Shown: positions 12,092 to 23,709 of the stretch, piece by piece
Numbering within the stretch: the first letter of the stretch is position 1
Layout: the number at the start of each line of letters is the position of its first letter
From: Protula sp. h YS-2021
Taxonomy: Eukaryota; Annelida; Polychaeta; Sabellida; Serpulidae
Direction of reading: 5' to 3'
Assembly: GCA_949752745.1 (NCBI GenBank)
Contig: OX457031.1
Coordinates: forward strand, 49,740,642 to 49,804,641
DNA: 64,000 nt
Position numbers and translations under genes: made by a program
The notes under the pieces: model-generated
Told to the model about the DNA's origin: nothing
Databases searched by the model: none
The model's input: the letters and a program-made list of their open reading frames with translations, nothing else

Positions 12092-14265
12092 AAAATCCTG
12101 GAAGTACAGGGTCTAAAGAATCTACAATACGGCCTCAAAGTAAAAGAATTTACTCGCATACCCCTAAATTAAGATGAATGCAGAGTGTACCGGTTTTAAG
12201 TTAATGTTGTTATTCAGATTATAACTTAACAAAAAATTTCAATAATAAATAAGAAAAAAATTGACAAGATTTTGCTCTGATACAGTAATATCTTCATTAA
12301 TCTGGAGGAATGGGCTTTTGACCAGAACGTATCCTTAATAGCAGACTATATAAAACTGCATGGAAGGAAAGCTTGGATACTTTTTTCTGATATGAGCCAC
12401 CTTGGTAACTTCTCCAATTGATTTCCTATTAAATCTTGAAAACGGCTCGCGAAATATTGTAACACCTTATCTTTCTGAATAATTCCACTAAACCTGGAAT
12501 TATAGCTGCGTAAGCAATGCAAATAAGTGATATACAATTTCAGAACGTGCATGCTTAATCTATGTGCACTACCAGTTTCTCTACTTTAGCCTCTCGCTTG
12601 CTTAAATGGTTCTTCCTTTCCCTTTCTTCCTTTTAAGTTATTATAAAATACAAACTGCCCAAAGTTTGGTGGGATTAAATCCAGTGTGTATACGTATAGA
12701 GGATTAAAACCAGTCAGTAAAGAGATCGTCTCAGATTACAGAAACTCAGTTTTCATCCCTTTGTCCTTATTCTGTACAGTCTCCGTTTTTATTTGCAGTT
12801 TTACACTATTGGTCAATGTAAAAGAATAAATACAAACCCATTTGTAAAATTTAATAGGAATGTAAACAGTATAACTTTAAAATATTTAATAATAAGATTT
12901 GAAAACTGTCTGTTCCATTGCAGTAGAACTCAGTGGTTGTTGATATGTGAGTAATCTTTTTATTAGAGCAAATTTGGCATTTTTATTTATATGTCTGTCG
13001 TGGAACCAGAATCACTGAGACTCTTTGCAGGAACTCGCGTTTTTATCGACTCGAATGGAGTTTGTTGACATACACATTGCTTCCGGTTTGTAAGTTTTAC
13101 GACTTTTTTTCGATCGTGTACTTGTGCGGAAAAGTTCTCGTTTCTGCTTCGTGACCAGATGGATTGAATGCAAAATTGTCAAAAAGCCCCAAAAGTTTGT
13201 GAAGTAGGTAATTGACGCGCATGTGGAAAGGGCCCATACAAACCGTCTTGGGGCCTCCTTTCAAGTTGTAAGATTTCGAGTAGCGCAAAATTATGGGTGG
13301 GGTTCACCGGAAAATGTACATTCAACTTACCTATCGGTAGGGCCATCTTTAAGGAAAAGTTATATATTCCTGGATAATGTTGTGATAGTCCCAAGTGATT
13401 TGGGTAGTCCACACGTCCTAGATAACTCGTGCGGTCTTCCTATGACAGCAAGTCGTAGTTTATTATTAGTGTCAATTTTCGCAATCTCGGCGCACGACCT
13501 AAGCGCCAGTGCCGTTATCACCTAAATTGTCCTATTATAAATGATGGCCAACAATTATTATAGGCAGATAATAATTTTGCACCGAGAAAAGTAAATGTTT
13601 TCTGGAAACCACCATTATCGCCCAACACATCAATAAATATATCATTAAAAAACAGTCTTTTCTCAAGTCGGGGAATTTTGTCGAGGTCAAAGATAATACG
13701 CCAGGATGCTCCTAAGTGTGCTTTTAAAAGAAAAAAAAAGCATGCTAGTTCGCACCTAGCTCGGTGGTCTAGGATGTGTGCCGAAAGATGCATCACCTTG
13801 TAGGTTGAGATCAGTGGTTGTCTCTATTACGTGTACTTGTACAGGAACTGTAACCCTTCTTGTCCTAGGAAGATAGAAAGCGACGAGTAACCCACGTTAG
13901 CCAATTCACAGTTCTTCAGTCTTCAGTAGGTTTGTCCGAAATGGCTGTAGTAACCAAACTGGACAGGGTTTGGTGCGCCATTCCCATTTCAGATCAAAAC
14001 TTGCGGTAACTTTTGTGGGTGTACACTAAGTTCAAAAAGACGAAACGCTGTGTTATGATCAGAAATACCCGATACAGAGACCACTCTTGGATGCAATTTG
14101 GTATATTCGACACAACTAAATCAAGTATTTTAAAAGAGACAGGGCGAGTTACAGATTTTGAGTGCATGTATAACCTAGGATCATCTAGAATATTCATAAA
14201 GTTTGCGCAGTGAGAAGAGGTATTTGTGTCCTTTTTGTCGTTCCCCCATTACGCTTTCCTTTTTC
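12092..14265. other. No gene recognised
   Basis: AT-rich sequence with only short frames and no recognisable domain or repeat. Confidence 0.4.
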
Positions 14266-14273
14266 CAGTCAAT

Positions 14274-15288
14274 TAGGGTTGGAACGGGTCTCCGATCTAA
14301 AGTCACTTTTCGGGCCCAAATTTCAGACCGGTGGACCGGACGAAATAAAATATGATTATTAGTTTTTTTATTTGTTATTTTTATATTTTCGTAACTTGTT
14401 AACTTCGAATTCATCCCGTCACGGTTTTGACTGCTGCACGGTCCGTTTTTTCACGGATGAGTTACCCAAAAAGAATATTTCATGTTTTTTTTTAAAAGTT
14501 ATGAAAAAAAGTTTATAAAAAGTCGGGTCCGGGTTCAGGCCTCGGGTCACGGGTCCAAAAATTTTGGACCCGTTTCAACCAGGGTTGGCAAGATTTGGCC
14601 GGCCAGATGTGCCCGGCAATTACCGGCAAGGCAAAATCTCTCAAAATGGCCCAATCTGGCAGAATCTGTTTTTTTCGCTCAATTTTTTTTACACAATTTT
14701 GTTGTTAAATAAATTTTAATATTTATTTTTCTTAAAATGTTGTAAAACCAGTTTCATTCACCCAAGCACGCGTTTATTTACATAAATAATGCACTTTCCT
14801 ATAAATTTAATAGCACATAGCAAGTTTTGGTTAAAATTTGGCTAGCAATTTTTGGTTAAAAAATCTAATCCACAATTCTGTCTAATACTAAGGTACATGT
14901 ATTTCACTTTACTTCTACAAATTATCTGGCACTAAAATGACTCCCCATCCACACTAAAGCATGTCGATATAATAACAGATGTCTGTTGTGCAGTTCATTT
15001 ACAACTACCAATCTACTTCATGGTTGCCTTTAAGAAATCTATAACACACAACCATCTTGGCTGCTTTTTGGATCCCAAGTCGGTTCCTTAGTTTAGACTG
15101 AGGGAACCCAAAGTTAGAAAATACTCGCCCAAGACAGGCAAAACTAGCGGGCATTTTCAAAAGTTTTCCAGCAGTATAGCAAAGGGTAGTGCTCATCTTT
15201 GCCAGATTTGGCCAGATTTTCCCGGCAATTGCCTGATTTGGCCGCCGGCAAGGCAAACTCTAGATTGCCAACCCTGGTTTCAACTCTA
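14274..15288. mobile_element. hAT-like non-autonomous element, interrupted by a second element
   Basis: The left end reads TAGGGTTGGAACGGGTC. The right end, rejoined across the nested insertion, gives the inverted form TAGAGTTGAAACGGGTCC. The flanking octamers are CAGTCAAT (14266-14273) and CAGTCAGT (15289-15296), 7 of 8 identical, as expected for an aged 8-bp hAT target duplication. 'GGGTCC' blocks recur near both ends. A sister copy is at 23217-23701. No transposase is present. Confidence 0.75.
14580..15276. mobile_element. Nested hAT-like element (697 bp) with perfect 8-bp target duplication
   Basis: The left end reads CAGGGTTGGCAAGATTTGGC and the right end is its inverted form (CAGGGTTGGCAATCTAGAG when reverse-complemented). 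The octamer GTTTCAAC flanks it exactly on both sides (14572-14579 and 15277-15284). It inserted into the right end of the element at 14274-15288, so it is the younger of the two. Sub-terminal 'ccggcaa' and 'ggcaaggcaaa' blocks are mirrored at both ends. It has no transposase frame and is a non-autonomous hAT-type element. Confidence 0.85.
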
Positions 15289-15296
15289 CAGTCAGT

Positions 15297-16390
15297 ACAC
15301 GTTAAATTAAGGTCAACCTGGATGATACAGTTTGTATTTGGAAAACGAGAGTGAACGTAGTAAAACATGCTGTTGAAGTTGGTCCGTATGATCTCGCAAG
15401 TACACTAGCCTGGGAAGAGCTCCTTCATTTTTCTGCAGATCGTTTCTCACAATCGTGAAGACACGATCTCATACAACCTTCATATCATTTCGAATAGCAG
15501 TATACTGCTTAGAGAAAATTTCAGTGTTGAGCTTCTAACTTTGATTCCTGGCCAAATATTACATGTGGTTTATGTTTTTCTGTTTCGATTTTGTTTTTCT
15601 GTGCTCTGAGGACTATTGTAATTCACAGTCATTGTTTCCAATCGCGTATTAGTGTGTTTTGCTAACTTATGCTGGCACTGATGTCGCATTTGGGGCAGGT
15701 TTAAATGGTGAAAGTTTTGGGATATCTGTTCATCTCCATTCATCGAAGTTGCCTGCGATTCGATTTCAAGAGGAGCAAAGCTATTGGATGTGTTGAATAT
15801 GGTTGACGACAATAGTCTAAGCAATATGGACCTAAAAACGATAGCTACGAGTCAACTCTACCATAAACTAGTCCGTCAGTCTGTCAGAGTTACGAAGCCG
15901 TATATTTCAGCTAACAGGGGTCAGTTTTATATGTTGTGAGGCTCAAATCCTGCTTACCAGTGATTATTACACAAACATTTACTGAAAGTTCGTGTGCAAT
16001 ATACCTTTTTGCAAACAGGCGCAATTTTTAACGGACTACGATTTTTTTATTTCGTCATTAAAGTGAAAAAAAAATAGTTTCCGCACACAGGTGTCAAATG
16101 TCTGTTTACGGTCGGGGTTTTAAATGTCGTATGATCAAAGTCAAGTGACCAAAAATTGAAATCAAAGGTAAATGTGTTACCTATAAACTGTACACTGAAA
16201 CAATTGAGGAGTGCATAATTAGACGTAAAATTTTTCTGTACAGCTGTAATATTTAATTCAAATTTTCTTCCATGCTTTAGAACTATCAGTTAAAAGAAAG
16301 TTTAAAGAAAGCGTAACACAGAAGTTGTATATCATTGCTTCAGTACTTTGAGGACCTCTGGTATACGCCAATAAAGACTTGTGAGTCGTT
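15297..16390. other. No gene recognised
   Basis: Short frames only. No domain or strong repeat seen. Confidence 0.4.
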
Positions 16391-16399
16391 TAATCTAGC

Positions 16400-16585
16400 G
16401 CAGAATGGCTGCAGTGGTGCCTCAAAGTGCGAGCAGCTCACATGTACAATCGGTGGTATCGAGGAATTGAAGCGGCAGGCCGAACTGCAGTGGCGATCTG
16501 CTTATGGCAGCTACCGCAGAGGAAACACCATCCGCCGTTGGCCAGATTTGAACCTGCAACCTTAGGGTCAGAGTCTTTTTTTCAG
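16400..16585 (-). repeat. Possible tRNA-derived SINE fragment
   Basis: On the - strand the sequence near 16550 reads AGGTTGCAGGTTCAAATCTG, which contains a good RNA polymerase III B box (GGTTCAAATCT). About 130 bases of non-AT-rich sequence follow. I could not find a matching A box upstream, so this may be a truncated SINE or chance. Confidence 0.3.
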
Positions 16586-19028
16586 AAAAAAGATATTGCT
16601 TCCCTTCCATGTGAAGAAATTTGGCAAGAAAGAGAAGGAACCCCTTTCTTAGCGGAAGAAATGTAAAGAAGTGGGAGGAAACCTTTATGCGATTGATACA
16701 GTGGGATATTAAGTTCCTGTTGATTTAGGGACTCAGTAATTGCTATTACGACAAAGACCACGAAATCTTTCCTGCTAGAAATAAGTAAACGGATAAATAA
16801 ATGCTCATATGACCATCTGATGTAATGAAATATTAGTTGACACCCCTTGGCCCATAGTTACTGAGTCACTAAGCAAGATAATGTCTCTGAAAATAGTTTC
16901 ATGGAGCAGCATTTGAGTCAGCGTAATTACGATTGAAGAAAGGAAACTTAACATTCAATAATTTGAGGCCCGATACCAGTACATCAGTCGGCACAAAGTA
17001 GATATATCATATAATGAAAGTTCGTGCCTTTGTCTAAAAAAACTGCAGTTCCTAACATTCAGCAGATCTTGGGATGTGTTATTCTACAACTTATGTTTCC
17101 TGAGTGAAAGGAGCGAGTGAACAGCAATTGGAGTGCTAGCTTGGACAGCGAAGTGCTAGGATAATGATTTGTAATGACGAACCCTTCTTCATCGCTTTTA
17201 AAAGAAACATATCATTACAGCACTGATGAGGCCAACGTTGAAAAGGTCTGAATATTGACTGACTGCCATACGAGCTTCCGTCGATAATTTATCCATTTAA
17301 GACTCCGGATTGTGTAGAAACTCGATGTTTATGTTCGTCTGGATAACCTGTTACGCTGGATAGATTTTGATAACCTGTCATGACCTCCCGGGATTACCGC
17401 TGACAGTTTTGCTCCCAGCACCTTCATGTCTTTTGCATCTTGTGAACAAAATCTGTCGTTACTCAGTAGCCACTGGCGGTTAAATACATGCATTCTATAA
17501 ATACGATGGTTAAGGTGGAAATTGAAATGTCATATAAGATTTTAGGAGTACATTTGGAGGAGTATTAAATAAAATGATTGTCGCCCCTTCCGAATGGCTG
17601 TGTGTATCCTGTGTCACCAGCATGTCACGTAAAAGAGCCGGGTGTGCATTTGTTCTTGTCAGTCGCAGCGAGTAAAATGTACACCGTTGTCATCGGGGTA
17701 CAGAAGGCTACGATTTGATACACAAACCAGTTTATGGTCTCAGTAGCTTTTTGGATCAGCACTGGATGTTAAAAAATGGATTTTTTTTGTATGGTCGTGA
17801 TGGGAATTCTGAAGGGCTACGACAATCTGACTATGGCATGCTCATACGGTAATTGTGTGACATAATAACCTAATGAGAAGCAGTGAGACATATTTCGGTA
17901 TCGAGATAATTATTTCCATTATAAGCAAGCAGCCAATTAGCTATGACAGCACACAGGTAGTTCAGCAACATGCTACCTTTGTTTCCTTTTGTTCGCTGCT
18001 ATTATTTCTAGGACTTGCGATATATATATATAACACTATATTCTGAAGGAAATAAGAAACCAGGTATTTTTTGTAGGCTATTGCGGGACAGACTGAAAAT
18101 AATTCCAGATATCAGATAAATCAATAATGCTTCGTTTTCCTTATACCAAAGATGAGAATATGTTGAACAATGTAAATTTCTATCTTTTGGCAAAGGGAAA
18201 ATTACAATTACAACACGTATTTGAGAATTTAATTTATATTTGACTGTTCATTAATATGTCTGGAGTTCAGTATTGGATAACCTATTGAAAATTTTAAATT
18301 TAAAAAAAAAAATTTTCTCAATTTTGTTCACTTTGTTATTCAATATCCAAGGCTTTATATACAAGCAATACATTGTTGGTGAGGGTGGAGGTGGTTGGTA
18401 CATATGTTATCTTAAACGGACTGAGAAATTTCTAATCTATCATGGCATTATTCCACAAGTTTTGTCTCACCCAGATTTGATTTGTCTGGTTTTTTGACTG
18501 CCAGTGTCAGGATCAATTAACAAGAGTTCTCTACTTTCTTGAGTCGACATGTTTTGGCTTTCAGTCTTTCATTTCGCTTAGGCCACTTGGCGAAAATTCG
18601 TGTTAACAATCGTGAAGCATGGCGTATCACAGGTTTTCAGGGTTTGTGGGGTATCCGTGGTCCGTTATGTGTTTGAAGGTGTGTGTGTGTGTGTAAACAA
18701 TTGCTCAAAATGCTGCTGTTCCTACAGTTCCGGCGCGATCGTTTTGAAATTTGGACAAAACATTGGTCAATTTTATATTGGGCAGATAAATGCTGCTCTT
18801 CCGCCAGAACCGGTCAGAGAGGGAGAGAGAGACAGACAGATAGGTAGATTCTTCCTTTCCTTTTTTTCTTTTATTCGTTCCCCCTTTCTCTCTCCCAAGT
18901 ACATCTTTAGTGGAGTAAAAGTATTTTTATTATCAGTTCGCTAAAAACTGGTCAAATAAACGGATAGTTTAAAGAGAAACACAAACAGTGCTGTTCGTCT
19001 CGATTAGTCTGATTGCTTTGGTGGCAAT
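16586..19028. other. No gene recognised
   Basis: AT-rich sequence without recognisable genes. Short simple repeats occur (for example a GT run near 18680 and GA near 18820). Confidence 0.4.
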
Positions 19029-19931
19029 GTTGACTTGTTCAGCGGCACTTGCTTGTACATTACAAGGCATGTGTTGGGGAGTGCTGACTTGTTCAGCGGC
19101 ACTTGCTTGTACATAACAAGGCTTGTGTTGGGGACTGCTGACTTGTTCAGCGGCACTTGCTTGTACATTACAAGGCATGTGTTGGGGACTGCTGACTTGT
19201 TCAGCGGCACTTGCTTGTACATAACAAGGCTTGTGTTGGGGACTGCTGACTTGTTCAGCGGCACTTGCTTGTACATTACAAGGCATGTGTTGGGTACTGC
19301 TGACTTGTTCAGTGACACTTGCTTGTACATTACAAGGCTTGTGTTGGGGACTGCTGACTTGTTCATTGGCACTTGCTTGTACATTACAAGGCTTGTGTTG
19401 GGGACTGCTGACTTGTTCATTGGCACTTGCTTGTACGCTACAAGGCATGTGTTGGGGACTGCTGACTTGTTCAGTGGCACTTGCTTGTACGCTACAAGGC
19501 ATGTGTTTGGGACTGCTGACTTGTTCAGCGGCACTTGCTTGTACGCTACAAGGCATGTGTTGGGGACTGCTGACTTGTTCAGTGGCACTTGCTTGTACGC
19601 TACAAGGCATGTGTTTGGGACTGCTGACTTGTTCAGCGGCACTTGCTTGTACGCTACAAGGCATGTGTTGGGGACTGCTGACTTGTTCAGCGGCACTTGC
19701 TTGTACGCTACAAGGCATGTGTTGGGGACTGCTGACTTGTTCAGTGGCACTTGCTTGTACGCTACAAGGCATGTGTTGGGGACTGCTGACTTGTTCAGTG
19801 GCACTTGCTTGTACGCTACAAGGCATGTGTTGGGGACTGCTGACTTGTTCAGTGGCACTTGCTTGTACGCTACAAGGCATGTGTTGGGGACTGCTGACTT
19901 GTTCATTGGCACTTGCTTGTACATCACAAGG
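19029..19931. repeat. 54-bp minisatellite, about 17 copies
   Basis: A 54-base unit (core 'ttgttcagyggcacttgctt') repeats almost perfectly. Because 54 is a multiple of 3, several frames on both strands stay open for 280-340 codons, which gives false long ORFs with 18-residue repeats. Two sub-families exist: units with 'gtacat(t/a)aca' in the left third, where they alternate as a 108-bp dimer with aaggcatg/aaggcttg, and units with 'gtacgctaca' in the right two thirds. I judge it non-coding, since both strands are equally open and there is no start context or unique flanking coding sequence. Confidence 0.9.
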
Positions 19932-22900
19932 ACACATGAAGTTTATTAGTGTTGGTAGAATGGAGCGTGGTATATCCAGTGTGCCTGTCCGCATGAGCAG
20001 TTACAAAAATCGTGGTGATTACAGACAATTACGGCACCGGTACTTCGAGAGGTGTTGCGTCTAACAAGGCTCATGCAACCTCTATCCAATGTCGTTGATA
20101 TTAGGGAGTTAGACAAATAGCATTGAGCGTTATTCACGGGGTGTTGAGAAACGGGGAATTGTTAACCTGATTAGCTGTGTTATCACCTGCTCATATTTTG
20201 CCCCAAACCATTATGCTTGATTGGATATTGATGCACTGCTATTTTTACAGTGTTGTCGCTAGATTTGGCAAGTTGCGTGTAAAACTAAACCCTACTCGAT
20301 GCCAGTGTGGATGAATAATTAATGCATACAAAAACAAAGTGATGTGGAATATAAATGCCAAGGTTTCTATACCTTGTATTTCCCGTCAGATCACCAATTA
20401 TCACTCGCTGTTGCCACTTTTCAAGAGGAATTATGCAACAACATCAGTTGCTTCTAGTGTTGTGCAAAAATCCTCTCCAATATGCAATGTAGATGTACAG
20501 TTTTTTTTTTTCAATTAACCAAAAATTGATTAACTAACACTGTAAAAAAAAATTGCTTGTGAAGTGGATATTTTATCTAATTGATGTCTCAAAAATGTTT
20601 AGGTAGGTTTGTGAAATTTTCCTAAGCGCAATTTCAAACGTAATGTTATTGAATTATTGCCGACTTCTTATATTCGTGGTCCCTGTGTCGGACCGAAATC
20701 GACAAAGCATATTTTCGGCGAACACGGGCAAATTGCCTTGATTTTTCATTTGCGGAGAACTGTATCTGTGCGTTGATGTGCAACATCTGGTAGAGAAAAT
20801 AGATCAGTGGTGTTAAGTGTTTTGTGAAGATTCTGTGACATGTCCACATCTAGGGAGGGAGGGAGGGAGAGAGAGACGGCGACTCGTGTAGCTGTCTCAT
20901 GCTCCTAATGAAGTTATAACATCGCTAAGAGCAGGGTGGCTTGACAGGATGTCGCCGTGCGGCTTGACAGGATGTTGCAGGGTGGCTTGACAGGATGGTG
21001 TAGGATAACGTATTCTGATGAGATAAAGCGCTTGCCCGCGCTCCGCTCAGAGGGTGAAAGCAATTAACAATGTCATGTCGGATTTCAAATGGCATCTCGG
21101 AACTCAGGCGCAGATCGTCACGTGTAAAAGTGCTGGATAAGTCTTCCTTGAGAAGGACGGGAGTGGTTTGAGATGTGCGAAGGCAATACGCGGAAGTCAT
21201 TTATTGAATTAAGCAGTAGTATGTAATGGACTTTGGCCAGACCGAACCCTTTTTTTCGGCCTCAATATATAAAATCCAGAAGTCTTACAGATTTATTCGT
21301 GGTGCACCATTGACAAAATTCAATAAAAATTACACCATTTTTTGAGAGAATGGAAATAATGGTTACGAGAGGATAGAAAATTAAAGAGAATTGTGTTTTA
21401 AGATCACGAAAAGGGCGTGAATAGGTAAGATGCAGTGTGTGTGAGGTTAAGAAAAGGAAAAAAGGGACAGGAATTTGGAGAGTAAAGGAAAAAAACTGCT
21501 TAGATAGCTGTGGATGAGTTGCTATAGGTGATCCATATTATGGGTCCCTGGCGACTTCACGTTTTGGATGTGTGTTTTATTGCCTGTAGGACATTTGCGT
21601 CCAGTACGTCTGTGTTTCTAACGATTTTGACCCTAATGGTTTAATTCGGTGTTCTGTGAATTTATCCAATTAGTTGCTCTTGTAATTATGGTGCTGTAGT
21701 ATCATAGGTTAATGATATGATCTGAATGGGTCGTGCTTTGTCACGTGATGCAGTCGTTAACCATGATGTTCATATGTCAGTAAGTAGGTGATTTGTGCTA
21801 TGTATGCCACAGGTTTTTTTTTTTTTTTTTTTTTGTTTTCATTTCATAATGTCAGTCTGCATACAAAGTTAACAGAAGTGACTTTGCAGTGCATATGACG
21901 AGTGGATACGCACAGCAATGTTTTTGCAGTGCATGTGACGAATATATAGGCACAGTAGTGTTTTTGCAGTGCATGTGAGAGTTGATACGCACAGCAGTGT
22001 TTACCGCTCTTCGATTTCAGCAGAGGCCTGCAGAAAATTGCGAATTTGTAAGGCATTATAATTGTACAAGCAATCATGAACTGAAAAATAAAACCAAACT
22101 TGCGTTTGGGTGATACAAAAACCCCTCTGTCGGCTTTGTGCTCTTTTCGCACTATTTCAGACATATTTGCCATCCTGCTTGTAGAGCGGTTTTAGCTCCA
22201 TAGCCCATTCTACTCCCTCGCAACGCCCTGCCCCACAACCCCCCCCCCCCCCCCAATGCAAAATCTCGCCATAGTTTATTCAGGAGGTCCCGCCGGCTCT
22301 GATTGGAAAATATTGCCACTATGACATCAAGTGTTTTTTATAACGTGCCTCAACCGCCAGCAATTTGATTCTGTTTGGAACGGAATGCTATACTTCAGGG
22401 GTACACCTCTGGGTTTTGAAATATCAGTCGTAATTGGCCTTCCATGTACCCCATTCATATAAATCAATTAATGATGCCATATTTGTAGAGCCCCACATGA
22501 GCCGCATGGGGGATATATTTACAGCTGAGTGCACACTCTGGCTCGATCTATCAAGTGCGGATTCAGAAAATGACGATTTATAGATGGCGCTGTCAACCCA
22601 ATATCTCGTTGATATCACTTTGTTTTTTACTTTTTTTTTCTTTTCAAAAGTTGTCTCTAGCTGCTGTTTAGAAGAAAGCGAGAACGAAATATGTGCGAGA
22701 GGTGGTTTAATTACAGAGCGCCGTTTCGTGTACACATGCGGTGTTTGTATTAACTACACTGTACATAGGAAATACTGAAAATTCATTCTGACCAGTTATT
22801 TTGATTTTTGCCCTTGGTTAACCTCTTCACCAGTTGAAAATATGAAGTGATGCTGAATTGTTTTTAACACTGTTCACTGCGGGATCATGATTTTGCACTC

Positions 22901-23208
22901 TGTGTAACCCCAACCCCGCGAGTCAAGAGTCTTTGTAAAGGGGTGGGGGAATCCTTTCCTTTTGCATCAAGCTGGAGCACTGTAACTCAGAAGCGAACTG
23001 GAGCAGTTCATGCACCAATTGTCTTGTTTAGTGGAGAAATGCTGAGGCAAAGATTAGAGACATGTGACATTGTGAATTTTGTTGTCACGCCCTTCCAAAA
23101 TTGAGTGCGAAAATATTGACGAGATGTCTCATACGAAGCGCTGCTGCTAACCAGAGGATGCGCTCGCAGTGTCGTGAATGTACGGCCACTACGGCTGATG
23201 ATTTGATG
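19932..23208. other. No gene recognised; short tandem duplications
   Basis: There are three ~27-30-base copies around 'ggcttgacaggatg' at about 20932-20998. Three ~50-base copies around 'tttgcagtgcatgtgacga' lie at about 21868-22003. Poly-T lies at about 21811-21834 and poly-C at about 22239-22254. No supported gene was found. Confidence 0.5.
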
Positions 23209-23216
23209 CACTGTAC

Positions 23217-23701
23217 GAGGGCTGGAACATGTCCGACGGGTCCACGGGTCTCGGGTCCATACTGACTTTTCGGGTCCAAATTTCAGACCCGTGGACCCGA
23301 CGAAATAAAATATTATTGTTATTACGTGTTTTAGTTTTTTTGTTTATTATTTATATATTTTCGTAACTCGTTAAACTTCGAATTCATCCCTTCAAGATTG
23401 TTTCTTCACGATGGGGAGTATAGGACCGACGCACGCCTATTGCCAGTAGCGCGTGTGGCAAGTCGAGACGATCGAATAATCTGTATTGTAAGTTGCAGTT
23501 TAAATGATCAGTATTGTGACTTTCAGATTCAATAATCAGAATTATGCTTTAAGATAATTTTGTATTTTGTTACTAGAATAAAAAGAAGATATAATGTTTT
23601 TTTTTAAATAGTTTTGATAAAAAAAAAATTATAAAAAAATCGGGTCCGGGTCCAGGCCTCGGGTCCACGAGTCCAAAATTTTTGGACCCGTTCCAACCCT
23701 A
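23217..23701. mobile_element. Second copy of the hAT-like element family (485 bp)
   Basis: It shares the sub-terminal 'cgggtccaaatttcagacc' and 'gacgaaataaaatat' blocks and the 'aacttcgaattcatccc' block with the element at 14274. Its right end reads TAGGGTTGGAACGGGTCC in inverted form. The flanking octamers CACTGTAC (23209-23216) and CAGTGTAC (23702-23709) match at 7 of 8 positions. It has no coding capacity. This copy is uninterrupted and gives the reference structure for the family. Confidence 0.75.
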
Positions 23702-23709
23702 CAGTGTAC

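Noticed and set aside
18969..20064. Long open frames (277-341 codons) on both strands
   Set aside because: They are products of the 54-bp minisatellite: the unit is a multiple of 3, both strands are open, and there is no unique coding sequence.
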